From positions 1,364,001 to 1,428,000 of the forward strand of contig NC_007651.1 in the NCBI RefSeq assembly GCF_000012365.1: DNA of 64,000 bases, given 5' to 3'. The notes beneath the pieces are model-generated. The model searched no databases and had not been told where the DNA came from. It saw only the letters and a list, made by a program, of their open reading frames with translations. Below are positions 12,842-21,358 of this stretch, one piece after another. The stretch's first letter is position 1, and every line of letters starts with the position of its first letter. The stretch is from Burkholderia thailandensis E264. GTDB lineage: Bacteria; Pseudomonadota; Gammaproteobacteria; Burkholderiales; Burkholderiaceae. A program made the position numbers and the translations under genes.

Positions 12842-13563
12842 TTTCCATTAAGAACGTGTCGAAGTGGTACGGCCAGTTTCAGGTGCTGACGGACTGCACG
12901 ACGGAAGTGAAGAAGGGCGAAGTGGTGGTCGTGTGCGGGCCGTCGGGCTCGGGCAAGTCGACGCTCATCAAGACCGTGAACGGTCTCGAGCCGTTCCAGC
13001 AGGGCGAGATCCTCGTGAACGGGCAGTCGGTGGGCGACAAGAAGACGAACCTGTCGAAGCTGCGCTCGAAGGTCGGGATGGTGTTTCAGCACTTCGAACT
13101 GTTTCCGCATCTGTCGATCACGGAGAACCTGACGCTCGCGCAGATCAAGGTGCTCGGCCGCCGCAAGGACGAGGCGACCGAGAAGGGGATGAAGCTGCTC
13201 GATCGCGTGGGCCTGAAGGCGCACGCGCACAAGTATCCGGGCCAGTTGTCGGGCGGCCAGCAGCAGCGTGTGGCGATCGCGCGCGCGCTGTCGATGGACC
13301 CGATCGCGATGCTGTTCGACGAGCCGACCTCCGCGCTCGATCCCGAGATGATCAACGAGGTGCTCGACGTGATGGTCGAGCTCGCGCAGGAAGGGATGAC
13401 GATGATGGTCGTCACGCACGAGATGGGCTTCGCGAAGAAGGTTGCCCATCGCGTGATCTTCATGGACAAGGGCTTGATCGTCGAGGACGACCGCAAGGAA
13501 GCGTTCTTCGCGAATCCGAAGTCGGATCGTGCGAAGGATTTTCTCGCGAAGATCCTGCATTGA
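12838..13563 (+). CDS. gltL: Glutamate/aspartate ABC transporter ATPase
   Basis: The ATPase powers glutamate/aspartate import. In 241 residues it has Walker A GPSGSGKS (34-41), ABC signature LSGGQQQR, Walker [13 protein letters not shown] and the switch His in [11 protein letters not shown], all typical of polar amino acid ATPases. It is the last gene of the operon, with a strong terminator 50 bp later. Confidence 0.96.
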   Translation: MISIKNVSKWYGQFQVLTDCTTEVKKGEVVVVCGPSGSGKSTLIKTVNGLEPFQQGEILVNGQSVGDKKTNLSKLRSKVGMVFQHFELFPHLSITENLTLAQIKVLGRRKDEATEKGMKLLDRVGLKAHAHKYPGQLSGGQQQRVAIARALSMDPIAMLFDEPTSALDPEMINEVLDVMVELAQEGMTMMVVTHEMGFAKKVAHRVIFMDKGLIVEDDRKEAFFANPKSDRAKDFLAKILH

Positions 13564-13612
13564 TCGCAGGAGCGCCGCCGTGCGGGTGCGCGGCGTCGCC
13601 CCTGGTGCGAAG

Positions 13613-13646
13613 AAGGCCGTCCGGCGTGAGCCGGGCGGCCTTTTTT
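13613..13646 (+). terminator. Terminator of the gltIJKL operon
   Basis: A 13-bp stem, AAGGCCGTCCGGC (13613-13625) with 13630-13642 and one mismatch, encloses GTGA and runs into a six-T tract. Confidence 0.9.
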
Positions 13647-13803
13647 GTCGATCGCTTGCGCGGCCGGGAACGGCCTTGATCGGCTTCGGCCGGCATTGCG
13701 TTGCGCTCAGAGTCGCGGCGGCGCAGGCGCGAGGCGCATGCCCGGCGTGCGGCGCACGCGTTCCCGCTCGCGCAGCGTTCGCGCGGCCGGCAATCGGACG
13801 CGC

Positions 13804-14718
13804 TCAGAAATCGACCGGATCGTCGCCGAGATCGCCGGCCTCGCCGCTCGCCGCGAGCGCGGCCGCCCGGCGCGGCGCCGACGCGGAGGCGTCGAGCGAC
13901 GGATCGCGCAGCTTCTCGAGCACGGCTTCCGGCACCGGAATGCGCATTGTCGCCGCGACGTCGCCGCACTGGAACATCACGAGTTCGCCCGGCTCGAGCG
14001 CGGTCCACACTTCGTCGTCGGTGAGCGGCTGTGTCGCGATCACCGCGACGCGGTCTTCCGGCGTCGTGTACTTCGCGAAGTCGATCGAGATGTCTTCGTC
14101 GATCAGGTGCGCGGTCGAGAACGGCCAGCGCCGCACGAGGTAGTGCAGGCGCGTCGAGCAATGCGCGAACAGCGCCTGCCCGTTCGACATCAGGAAGTTG
14201 AAGACGCCGTGCCGCGTGATGTCGCGCGTGAGCTCGCCGATCTGCTCGAACAGCTCGGGCAGCGGCGGCTGCGCGCTCGGAAACGCTTCGCGCAGGCCCT
14301 GCATCAGCTTGCAGAACGCCTTTTCGCTGTCGGTCGTGCCAACCGGCTGATAGACGCTGCCTTCGAGATCGGGCGAGTATTCGTGCAGATCGCCGTTGTG
14401 CGCGAAGATCCAGTGGCGGCCCCACAGCTCCCGCATGAACGGATGGCAGTTCTCGAGCAGGATGTGCCCTTGCGTCGCCTTGCGGATGTGCGCGATCGTG
14501 TTCTTCGACTTGATCGGGTAGCGCTTGACCATCTCGGCGATGGGCGACGTCGCGGACGACTGCTGGTCGATGAACAGGCGGCAGGCCTTGTCCTCGAAGA
14601 ACGCGATGCCCCAGCCGTCGGCATGATGATCGGTGAGCCCGCCGCGGGCCGCGAAGCCGGTAAACGAGAACGTCACGTCCGTCGGTTCGGCGCAGTTCAT
14701 TCCGAAGAGTTGGCACAT
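13804..14718 (-). CDS. Class II glutamine amidotransferase (YafJ-like)
   Basis: The 304-residue product has an N-terminal glutamine amidotransferase type 2 domain. The start was set at MCQLFGMN because class II enzymes need Cys at position 2 as nucleophile after Met removal; a longer open frame upstream would bury it. Other active-site blocks are ADGWGIAFF, AHIRKATQG and FAHNGDL. There is no synthase domain, so the acceptor substrate is unknown, as for E. coli YafJ. An Ala-rich tail extends past the domain. Divergent from pyrC. Confidence 0.9.
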   Translation of the reverse strand: MCQLFGMNCAEPTDVTFSFTGFAARGGLTDHHADGWGIAFFEDKACRLFIDQQSSATSPIAEMVKRYPIKSKNTIAHIRKATQGHILLENCHPFMRELWGRHWIFAHNGDLHEYSPDLEGSVYQPVGTTDSEKAFCKLMQGLREAFPSAQPPLPELFEQIGELTRDITRHGVFNFLMSNGQALFAHCSTRLHYLVRRWPFSTAHLIDEDISIDFAKYTTPEDRVAVIATQPLTDDEVWTALEPGELVMFQCGDVAATMRIPVPEAVLEKLRDPSLDASASAPRRAAALAASGEAGDLGDDPVDF

Positions 14719-14909
14719 ATCGCGGGTGCGGCTGAGGCTGGCGGGGAGTACACCGGACGGAACCGGTACAATGTCGGCTTCAAGCATATCACCGAGCCCC
14801 AAGCGGCAAAAGGCGAAAACCGCGCGCGCGCGGTTCCGTGTTGCGGTTTGCCGTCAGTCAGGCGCCGCCGCGCGCATCGCTTCTCGCCGCGCGCCATTCC
14901 CACGACACC

Positions 14910-15968
14910 ATGAATGCTTCCGCTCCCGCCTCGCTGACCCTCGCGCGCCCCGACGACTGGCACCTGCACGTGCGCGACGGCGCGATGCTCGCGGCCGTCC
15001 TGCCGCACACCGCCCGCCAATTCGGCCGCGCGATCATCATGCCGAACCTGAAGCCGCCCGTCACGACGACCGCGCAGGCGCAGGCGTACCGCGAGCGCAT
15101 CCTGGCCGCGCTGCCGGCCGGCATGACGTTCGAGCCGCTGATGACGCTGTACCTGACCGACAACACCCCCGCCGACGAGATCCGCCGTGCGCGCGAAAGC
15201 GGCTTCGTGCACGGCGTGAAGCTGTATCCGGCGGGCGCGACGACGAACTCGGACGCTGGCGTGACCGATCTGCTCGGCAAATGCGCGAAGACGCTCGAGG
15301 CGATGCAGGAAGTCGGAATGCCGCTCCTCGTGCACGGCGAGGTGACGGACCCGTCGATCGATCTGTTCGATCGCGAGAAGGCGTTCATCGATCGCGTGAT
15401 GGAGCCGCTGCGCCGCGCGCTGCCGGGGCTCAAGGTGGTGTTCGAGCACATCACGACGAAGGACGCTGCCGACTACGTGCGCGACGTCGACGCGGCGCCC
15501 GGCCAGATCGGCGCGACGATCACCGCGCACCATCTGCTGTACAACCGCAACGCGATGTTCGTGGGCGGCATTCGCCCGCATTACTACTGCCTGCCGGTGC
15601 TCAAGCGCGAGACGCACCGGGTCGCGCTCGTCGCGGCGGCGAGCTCGGGCAATCCGCGCTTCTTCCTCGGCACCGACAGCGCGCCGCACCCGAAGGGCGC
15701 GAAGGAGGCCGCGTGCGGCTGCGCGGGCTGCTACACCGCGCTGCACGCGCTCGAGCTGTACGCGGAGGCGTTCGATCAGGCGGGCGCGCTCGACAAGCTC
15801 GAAGGCTTCGCGAGCTTCTTCGGCGCGGACTTCTACGGTTTGCCGCGCAGCGCCGAGACGGTGACGCTGCGCCGCGAGACGTGGGAGCTGCCGCGCGAGA
15901 TCGACGCGGGCGCGGGCCCCGTCGTGCCGCTGCGCGGCGGCGAGCCGATCGGCTGGCGGCTCGTTTGA
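14910..15968 (+). CDS. pyrC: Dihydroorotase (class II)
   Basis: PyrC cyclises carbamoyl aspartate to dihydroorotate in pyrimidine synthesis. The 352 residues match the short homodimeric type. Zinc-site residues are visible: H18 and H20 (WHLHVRDG), the carboxylated Lys K104 (GVKLYPAG), H142 (VHGEV), H180 (FEHITT) and the catalytic Asp in LGTDSAPH. The start [10 protein letters not shown] is internal to a longer open frame whose first codons look non-coding. Confidence 0.97.
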   Translation: MNASAPASLTLARPDDWHLHVRDGAMLAAVLPHTARQFGRAIIMPNLKPPVTTTAQAQAYRERILAALPAGMTFEPLMTLYLTDNTPADEIRRARESGFVHGVKLYPAGATTNSDAGVTDLLGKCAKTLEAMQEVGMPLLVHGEVTDPSIDLFDREKAFIDRVMEPLRRALPGLKVVFEHITTKDAADYVRDVDAAPGQIGATITAHHLLYNRNAMFVGGIRPHYYCLPVLKRETHRVALVAAASSGNPRFFLGTDSAPHPKGAKEAACGCAGCYTALHALELYAEAFDQAGALDKLEGFASFFGADFYGLPRSAETVTLRRETWELPREIDAGAGPVVPLRGGEPIGWRLV

Positions 15969-16026
15969 CGCTCGTGGCGCGGCGGCCGGCCGGGTTGCCG
16001 CGCGCGGCGGATCGGGTGTCGACGAG

Positions 16027-17091
16027 ATGAGCGAGCCGGACGACGCGAGCCCCCGGGGCCGCATGAGCGGCGTGCGGCGGCCGGCCGGCGAGGCCGATCG
16101 TCGGCGTCGTTTTGGCGCAGCCGGCTTTGCCGACCGGCCGGGGGCGTCGTCCGGTCCGGGCGATCCGCACGGTGGACGCGGGTCCGCACACCCGGATCGC
16201 ACGGCGGTCGATTGCGGTCCGGGCGCGTCTCGCGCCTCGCGTGCATTGAGCCGTCGACGCGAATCGCATCCCGACGGTGACGGACCCTCTTTCGACCGAA
16301 TCGATTGGTCCGCGCCGTGGCTCGCACCGTTCGCCGATCGCGGCGGGCGATGGGCGCCCGCCGCGCGGCAGGGCGAAGCGGCATGGCTGCGCATGCTGAA
16401 CGATGACGCCCGTGCCGAGCGACTCGCGACGGGCCGCGGCTTGCCGCTGCGTTTCATCGAACAGGCGACGCTGCCGGCGGGCGTCGCGTACGAGACGCAC
16501 ATCGCCGAAACGGGGGCCGTGCCGACCCGCCACAATCTGCACGATTTCTTCAATGCGCTCGTCTGGTTCGCGTATCCGCGCATCAAGGCGGCGCTCAACG
16601 CGCGCCAGGCTGCGGCGATCGACGCGGCGGGCGTCGGCTCCGCGCGCGGCGGCGTCCGCGACGCCCTCACGCTGTTCGACGAGAGCGGTGCGCTCTTCGC
16701 GACGTCGGACCCGGCGCTCGCCGCCGCGCTGCGCGGCTTCGACTGGCCGACGCTGATGCGCGCGTCGCGCGACGCATGGGGCTCGCGCTGCGACGCGCGG
16801 ATCGTCGGTCATGCGCTCGCCGAAAAGCTCGTCGATCCGTACAAAGGCTGCACCGCGCACGCGTGGATCGTCGATGTGCCGGCCGCGTACTTCGACTGGC
16901 GCGACGAGCAGCGCCGCGCATGGCTCGACGAGCGCGTCGCGGCGGCGCTCGTCTCGACCGAGCCGACGAGCCGCGGCTTCGCGCCGCTGCCGGTGCTCGG
17001 CGTGCCCGGCTGGTGGCCGGCGAACGCATCACCGTCTTTCTACGACGATCCGCGGGTGTTTCGCAGCGGCCGACGTGCGCGAGAGGCGTGA
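16027..17091 (+). CDS. DUF3025-family protein
   Basis: Residues from about 95 onward match the DUF3025 pattern: ETHIAETGAVPTRHNLHDFFNALVWF-type segment, a central LTLFDESGALF strand and KPYKGCTAH-like LVDPYKGCTAHAWI. Function is unknown. The first ~85 residues are Arg/Gly/Pro-rich and may not be translated; an in-frame TTG at 16246 would give a shorter protein nearer the expected family size. It lies 58 bp after pyrC and may share its transcript. Confidence 0.75.
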   Translation: MSEPDDASPRGRMSGVRRPAGEADRRRRFGAAGFADRPGASSGPGDPHGGRGSAHPDRTAVDCGPGASRASRALSRRRESHPDGDGPSFDRIDWSAPWLAPFADRGGRWAPAARQGEAAWLRMLNDDARAERLATGRGLPLRFIEQATLPAGVAYETHIAETGAVPTRHNLHDFFNALVWFAYPRIKAALNARQAAAIDAAGVGSARGGVRDALTLFDESGALFATSDPALAAALRGFDWPTLMRASRDAWGSRCDARIVGHALAEKLVDPYKGCTAHAWIVDVPAAYFDWRDEQRRAWLDERVAAALVSTEPTSRGFAPLPVLGVPGWWPANASPSFYDDPRVFRSGRRAREA

Positions 17092-17197
17092 CGCGCGCCG
17101 GCGCCTCCAGCCCGCAACCGCGCATGCGCTGGCGTTCGATCCGCGCGGATCGTCGCGGCAGGGAAGGCCGTCGCCGCGAGCGGGCGACGCTCCGCGG

Positions 17198-17206
17198 TGC
17201 TAGAAT
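17198..17206 (+). promoter_or_regulatory. Extended -10 promoter of rnpB
   Basis: TGCTAGAAT is an extended -10 (TG-n-TAGAAT) ending about 8 bp before the predicted RNA 5' end. No convincing -35 is seen, which fits an extended -10 promoter. Confidence 0.65.
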
Positions 17207-17213
17207 CCTGCTC

Positions 17214-17629
17214 GCAAAGCAGGCTAGGCAGTCGCGGCCTTCGCGGTTCGCCGCGAAGGGCGAGGAAAGTCCGGACTCCGACAGGGCAGGGTGATGGCTA
17301 ACGGCCATCCGTGGCGACACGCGGAACAGGGCAACAGAAAGCAAACCGCCGATGGCCCGGCGCAAGCCGGGATCAGGCAAGGGTGAAACGGTGCGGTAAG
17401 AGCGCACCGCGGCTGCGGCGACGCAGACCGGCACGGTAACCTCCACCCGGAGCAATTCCAAGTAGGCGGACGCGCATCTTCGGATGCAGGACGGTGCCCC
17501 CGTCTCGTTCGCGGGTAGGAAGCTTGAGCGCGTCAGCAATGGCGCGCCTAGAGGAATGGCTGCCACGGGCCGCGCGTCTCAAGGCGAGCGGCTCGCACAG
17601 AATCCGGCTTATCGGCCCGCTTTGCCGCC
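17214..17629 (+). ncRNA. rnpB: RNase P RNA (bacterial type A)
   Basis: The catalytic RNA that matures tRNA 5' ends. Universally conserved blocks are present in order: GAGGAAAGTCCGGACTCC, ACAGAAAGCAAACCGCCGATGG, GGTAAGAGCGCACCGC and CACAGAATCCGGCTTATCGG. The terminal helix P1 pairs GCAAAGCAGGC (17214-17224) with GCCCGCTTTGC (17615-17625), one mismatch. Length of about 415 nt is usual for type A. The ends are accurate to a few bases. Confidence 0.97.
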
Positions 17630-17640
17630 CGATGACGAAA

Positions 17641-17672
17641 AGCCGGCGCCCGATGCGGCGCCGGCTTTTTCT
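17641..17672 (+). terminator. Terminator of rnpB
   Basis: AGCCGGCGCC (17641-17650) pairs with 17657-17666 across CGATGC and runs into TTTTTCTTTTTC. Confidence 0.9.
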
Positions 17673-17742
17673 TTTTCTCGATCCGCGCGGCCACGCTGCA
17701 GCGCGCTCGCGCCTCAGCGCCGCAGTGATGCGCGCGATCGCG

Positions 17743-18165
17743 TTACGCGGTGACGATCTCGAACGAATGCGACAGCTCGGCCGTCTTCGCGATCATGATC
17801 GACGCCGAGCAATACTTGTCGTGCGACAGGTTGATCGCGCGCTCGACGGTCGCGGGATTCAGGTTGCGGCCCGTCACCGTGAAGTGGAAGTGCACCTTCG
17901 TGAACACCTTCGGGTCCTCGCTCGCGCGCTCGGCCTGCAGGGTCACCGAGCAGCCGGTGACTTCCTGGCGGCTCTTCTTGAGGATCAGCACGACGTCATA
18001 GGCCGTGCATCCGCCCGTGCCGACGAGGACCATCTCCATCGGACGCGGCGCAAGATTGTGTCCGCCGCCTTCGGGCGCGCCGTCCATCGTGACGAGGTGG
18101 CCGCTGCCCGTCTGGGCGGCGAATGCCATGCCGTCTTGCCCCATCCAGCTTACTTTGCATTCCAT
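17743..18165 (-). CDS. OsmC-family protein, YhfA-like
   Basis: The 140-residue product starts MECKVSWMGQDG. It aligns by eye with E. coli YhfA: MDGAPEGGGHNLAPRPMEMVL, GTGGCTAYDVV with the first redox Cys, VTGRNL and SHDKYCSAS with the second Cys. OsmC/Ohr proteins reduce hydroperoxides through such a Cys pair, but YhfA itself has no settled role. A longer start (154 residues) is possible but adds a poorly conserved N-terminus. It stands alone, convergent with rnpB. Confidence 0.88.
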   Translation of the reverse strand: MECKVSWMGQDGMAFAAQTGSGHLVTMDGAPEGGGHNLAPRPMEMVLVGTGGCTAYDVVLILKKSRQEVTGCSVTLQAERASEDPKVFTKVHFHFTVTGRNLNPATVERAINLSHDKYCSASIMIAKTAELSHSFEIVTA

Positions 18166-18348
18166 GCGCGAGCTCCAGCGTTGCTTGATTCGGTTGTAAT
18201 CCGGCATTGTAGCCCCGCCCGCAACTGGCGGCTGATGCGCTGCAAGACCGGTGAAAACGGCGCCGGGCCGGATGCGACGCGCGGTCCGGGCGATGCCGAT
18301 CGCCCTCCGATCTTTAGGGGTTTTGCTCTAGACGGAAAATCCGTTTGA

Positions 18349-18383
18349 TCCGATGGATATCATTATCCTTTTGATTCAAAAGG
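18349..18383. promoter_or_regulatory. AT-rich dyads upstream of the small RNA; Fur-like half site
   Basis: ATCATTATC (18359-18367) matches one complete half of the Fur box consensus; the full 19-bp window 18349-18367 matches about 12 of 19. It abuts a 17-bp inverted repeat, CCTTTTG-ATT-CAAAAGG (18367-18383). The site is about 70-100 bp upstream of the -35 of the small RNA promoter and about 190 bp from the OsmC gene on the other side. Which gene it serves, if any, is unknown. Confidence 0.35.
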
Positions 18384-18453
18384 AAAAATTTGGCGGTGTT
18401 GGAGTTGGTGCGTTTTTCGCATCATGAGATTGAATTTCTCCATGCGGTTTTTC

Positions 18454-18482
18454 TTGTGCTGTCGACGCCCGGTTCGTATAAT
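18454..18482 (+). promoter_or_regulatory. Sigma-70 promoter of the small RNA candidate
   Basis: TTGTGC (18454-18459) and a perfect TATAAT (18477-18482) are separated by exactly 17 bp. No ribosome binding site or credible reading frame follows, but a terminator does about 70 bp later. Confidence 0.75.
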
Positions 18483-18488
18483 GACGAT

Positions 18489-18580
18489 CATTGGTTGTCG
18501 CGTTGCGGCAATCTCCGCATGTCTCCTCCACCCTCCTCCTTTGGTGGATTAAGCCCGAACCGCTGGTTCGGGCTTTTTTT
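18489..18580 (+). ncRNA. Candidate small RNA with anti-Shine-Dalgarno loop
   Basis: A transcript of about 90 nt is bounded by a consensus promoter and an intrinsic terminator. Three hairpins are seen. The first is TGCGG/CCGCA (18504-18508 with 18515-18519). The second is TCCACC/GGTGGA (18527-18532 with 18543-18548), with a ten-base loop CTCCTCCTTT. The third is the terminator stem. The single-stranded CTCCTCC is complementary to Shine-Dalgarno sequences, as in C-rich-loop riboregulators of other proteobacteria. It is separate from rplM, which has its own promoter. Expression and targets are inferred, not shown. Confidence 0.65.
18551..18580 (+). terminator. Terminator of the small RNA candidate
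   Basis: AAGCCCGAACC (18551-18561) pairs with 18565-18575 over a three-base loop and ends in a run of seven Ts. Confidence 0.9.
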
Positions 18581-18674
18581 CGTCCGGTGCAAGCTCCGAT
18601 GGCCTCGCGTCGGCCGCTTCGCGCTCGCGATGCATGCTGCGTCTGGGCCGCTAAACGGCGAATGTCGGATTTCT

Positions 18675-18704
18675 TTGACCAGCCGATTCGAATTCCTTTA
18701 TAAT
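18675..18704 (+). promoter_or_regulatory. Sigma-70 promoter of rplM-rpsI
   Basis: TTGACC (18675-18680) and TATAAT (18699-18704) lie 18 bp apart. The predicted leader to the rplM start is about 125 nt, room for the translational feedback known for L13 operons, though I see no clear regulatory fold. Confidence 0.8.
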
Positions 18705-18834
18705 TCAGGGCTTTTCCGCATTCATGCCCACGGAAAAAGAACAGGGAGAGCCTGCATCGCGCCACGAAGCGCCTGCCAAGAGCAGACAAGCAGGAAAGAA
18801 CGTTTGGGCACAAGCAATCAATTTTGGATCGATC

Positions 18835-19263
18835 ATGAAGACGTTTTCCGCAAAAGCCCATGAGGTGACGCGCGAATGGTACGTGATTGACGCGACGGAT
18901 AAGGTTCTCGGCCGTGTCGCCAGCGAAGTGGCACGCCGTCTGCGCGGCAAGCACAAGCCCGAGTTCACCCCGCACGTCGACACCGGTGATTTCATCATCG
19001 TCATCAACGCGAGCAAGCTGAAGGTCACGGGCAACAAGACGCTGGACAAGAAGTACTACCGTCACTCGGGCTACCCGGGCGGCATCTATGAAACGACGTT
19101 CGGCAAGATGCAGGAACGCTTCCCGGGCCGCGCGCTCGAGAAGGCGGTCAAGGGTATGCTGCCGAAGGGCCCGCTCGGCTACGCGATGATCAAGAAGCTG
19201 AAGGTCTACGCTGAAGCCACGCATCCGCATTCGGCTCAACAGCCGAAGGCGCTCGAGATCTAA
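18835..19263 (+). CDS. rplM: 50S ribosomal protein L13
   Basis: L13 is an early-assembly protein of the large subunit. The 142-residue length equals E. coli L13. Recognised from [20 protein letters not shown], the [10 protein letters not shown] strand and the MLPKGPLG loop. An open frame continues 37 codons upstream but the conserved N-terminus fixes this start. rpsI follows after 11 bp. Confidence 0.98.
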
Positions 19264-19274
19264 GGGGAGCCCAC

Positions 19275-19667
19275 ATGATCGGTAACTGGAACTACGGTAC
19301 GGGCCGCCGCAAGAGCGCAGTCGCTCGTGTCTTCATCAAGGCTGGCAAGGGCGACATCATCGTCAACGGCAAGCCTATCGCTGACTACTTCTCGCGCGAA
19401 ACGTCGCTGATGATCGTGCGTCAGCCGCTGGAACTCACGAACCACGCGCAGACGTTCGACATCAAGGTGAACGTGACGGGCGGCGGCGAAACGGGGCAGG
19501 CCGGCGCGGTGCGCCACGGCATCACCCGCGCGCTGATCGACTACGACGCGACGCTGAAGCCGTCGCTGTCGAACGCAGGCTTCGTCACGCGCGACGCCCG
19601 TGAAGTCGAGCGTAAGAAGGTTGGTCTGCACAAGGCACGCCGCGCCAAGCAGTTCTCGAAGCGTTAA
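19275..19667 (+). CDS. rpsI: 30S ribosomal protein S9
   Basis: S9 has 130 residues, the standard size, starting near [13 protein letters not shown] and ending in the basic tail [11 protein letters not shown], whose terminal Arg reaches the P-site tRNA. AAGGGGAG lies just before the ATG. It is the second gene of the L13-S9 operon. Confidence 0.98.
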   Translation: MIGNWNYGTGRRKSAVARVFIKAGKGDIIVNGKPIADYFSRETSLMIVRQPLELTNHAQTFDIKVNVTGGGETGQAGAVRHGITRALIDYDATLKPSLSNAGFVTRDAREVERKKVGLHKARRAKQFSKR

Positions 19668-19710
19668 TCGCTCGCGCTGCACGCCGCCTTTGGGCGGCAT
19701 CGCTGCAAGA

Positions 19711-19743
19711 AAAACCGCCAGTTTTCGCGCTGGCGGTTTTTTT
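19711..19743 (+). terminator. Terminator of rplM-rpsI
   Basis: AAAACCGCCAG (19711-19721) pairs with 19730-19740 over an eight-base loop; the stem ends in a run of seven Ts. Confidence 0.9.
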
Positions 19744-19838
19744 ATGTGTGCGCGGCTTGCGTTGGCGCAACGAATGCGCGAAAAACGGCGGCGCGCGTCT
19801 TGATTTCGCCTGCGTCAGCACGATCTGCGGATCAGTCC

Positions 19839-19844
19839 TACAAT
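19839..19844 (+). promoter_or_regulatory. Possible -10 of erpA
   Basis: TACAAT lies 30 bp before the erpA start. No clear -35, and no IscR-type site that I can recognise. Confidence 0.35.
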
Positions 19845-19873
19845 AGCAGGCAATGGTTTTTTGGAGAGTTCGC

Positions 19874-20242
19874 ATGAACGCTGTTACCGAATCCGCGGCA
19901 ACCACCGAGATGCCGGCTCCGTTCGTCTTCACCGACGCGGCGGCCGACAAGGTCAAGCAACTGATCGACGAAGAGGGCAACCCCGACCTCAAGCTGCGCG
20001 TATTCGTGCAAGGCGGCGGCTGCTCCGGTTTCCAGTATGGCTTCACGTTCGACGAGGAAGTCAACGAGGACGACACCGTGCTCAACAAGAACGGCGTCGT
20101 GCTGCTTGTCGACGCGATGAGCTATCAATATCTCGTCGGCGCCGAGATCGACTACAAGGACGATCTGAACGGCGCGCAATTCGTCATCAAGAACCCGAAC
20201 GCGACCACGACCTGCGGTTGCGGCTCGTCGTTCTCGGTCTGA
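19874..20242 (+). CDS. erpA: Iron-sulfur cluster insertion protein ErpA (A-type carrier)
   Basis: ErpA passes Fe-S clusters to apo-enzymes, including those of isoprenoid synthesis. The product has 122 residues, with the three cluster cysteines of A-type carriers: C50 ([10 protein letters not shown]), C114 and C116 ([10 protein letters not shown]). Distance to the isc cluster and this length favour ErpA over IscA. The start MNAVTESA was chosen over an ATG seven codons upstream because GGAGAG (19863-19868) precedes it. Confidence 0.92.
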   Translation: MNAVTESAATTEMPAPFVFTDAAADKVKQLIDEEGNPDLKLRVFVQGGGCSGFQYGFTFDEEVNEDDTVLNKNGVVLLVDAMSYQYLVGAEIDYKDDLNGAQFVIKNPNATTTCGCGSSFSV

Positions 20243-20260
20243 ACGCACGCAGATGCGACA

Positions 20261-20286
20261 AAAACGGGGCTAGATGCCCCGTTTTT
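20261..20286 (+). terminator. Terminator of erpA
   Basis: AAAACGGGGC (20261-20270) pairs with GCCCCGTTTT (20276-20285) across TAGAT, followed by Ts. It also lies between the converging erpA and AraC genes. Confidence 0.88.
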
Positions 20287-20375
20287 TGCATATGGACGGC
20301 ACGCGCGGCGAAGCCGCCGCCGACGTGCGCCGAGTTTGCGTCCATTCGGCTTCGTCCTTTCTTCCTTTGGTTCGC

Positions 20376-21251
20376 TCATGCCGCCCGCACGTCGATGTCC
20401 GGCATCGTGCCGGTTGCGCGCGGCGCGTCGCTCGCGCGCGCGAGCCAATCGGTCGGCGCGTGTCCCGTGCATTGCGCGAATGCGCGTGTCAGCGCGCTCG
20501 CGCTGCCGTAACCGACTTCCGGCGCGATTTCCTTGACCGCATAGCCGCGTCTGAGCAGCGTTTTCGCGAGCCCGACGCGCCACTGAAGCAGGTACTCGCC
20601 CGGCGGCAGGCCGACCGTGTCCGCGAAGTGCGCGGCGAACCGCGAGCGCGACATGCCGGCGATCGCGGCCATCCGCTCGAGCGACCATGACAGGGCCGGG
20701 TCCGCGTGCACCGCATTCAGCGCCTTCGCGAGCCGCGCGTCCGACAGCCCGGCGAGCGACCCGCTCGCGACCAGCCGGTTGCGCATCACGAAGCGCAGCA
20801 ATTGCACGACGAGCACCTCCGTCAGCCGGTTGATCACCGTGTCGTGCCCGCACGCGGGCGCGCTCGCCTCGGCGAACAGCGCTTGCTGGACGCCGTCGAG
20901 CGGCGACATCGACGCCAGCGGAATCGCGAGCAGATCGGGCAGGCCGCGCAACAGCGGATTTTCGTCGCCGAGCCCGAACTCGATCGCCGCGGACAAGATC
21001 TCGACGGGCGCATCGCCGCGCGCCTCGATCCGGTACTTGCCGGGCCGCCCGATGAAGACCGCGCTTGGCTCGGGCACCGCGTGAAGGCCGAGCGTGCCGC
21101 CCGTCACGCAGACTGCGCCCGTGCGCACCAGGTGCATGTGAAAACCGTCCGCGCAGATGTCGAAGGTCGACGCGCCGGGCAGCGTGCCGAAGTGGAATAC
21201 GCGGGCGTGCAGTTCGAAACGGGCGAGGAGGCCCTTCAAACGATCGTTCAT
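20376..21251 (-). CDS. AraC-family regulator with N-terminal cupin domain
   Basis: The 291-residue product has an N-terminal AraC-type cupin ligand domain (FHMHLVRTGAVCV, VFIGRPGKYRIEA) and a C-terminal pair of helix-turn-helix units: WSLERMAAIAGMSRSRFAAHF and the signature region YAVKEIAPEVGYGSASALTRAF. The ATG at 21251 was preferred; an earlier in-frame ATG at 21335 would run into the divergent promoter. It is divergent from two glutathione transferases, its likeliest targets. Ligand unknown. Confidence 0.88.
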   Translation of the reverse strand: MNDRLKGLLARFELHARVFHFGTLPGASTFDICADGFHMHLVRTGAVCVTGGTLGLHAVPEPSAVFIGRPGKYRIEARGDAPVEILSAAIEFGLGDENPLLRGLPDLLAIPLASMSPLDGVQQALFAEASAPACGHDTVINRLTEVLVVQLLRFVMRNRLVASGSLAGLSDARLAKALNAVHADPALSWSLERMAAIAGMSRSRFAAHFADTVGLPPGEYLLQWRVGLAKTLLRRGYAVKEIAPEVGYGSASALTRAFAQCTGHAPTDWLARASDAPRATGTMPDIDVRAA

Positions 21252-21358
21252 GGGACGATTGGTCAAGCGATTGGGATTTATCGACGCATATTGTCTCAAT
21301 GCATGCGCTACATTGGCAACTCCGCTCACTGTCACGCATGACGAGGAGGACCCAGTCG

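Noticed and set aside
17254..17630. Short reading frames across the RNase P RNA
   Set aside because: The conserved catalytic RNA fully explains the region, including its terminator.
18551..18580. Reading the terminator as a transcription attenuator in the rplM leader
   Set aside because: rplM has its own strong promoter downstream of this terminator, so the element ends a separate transcript.
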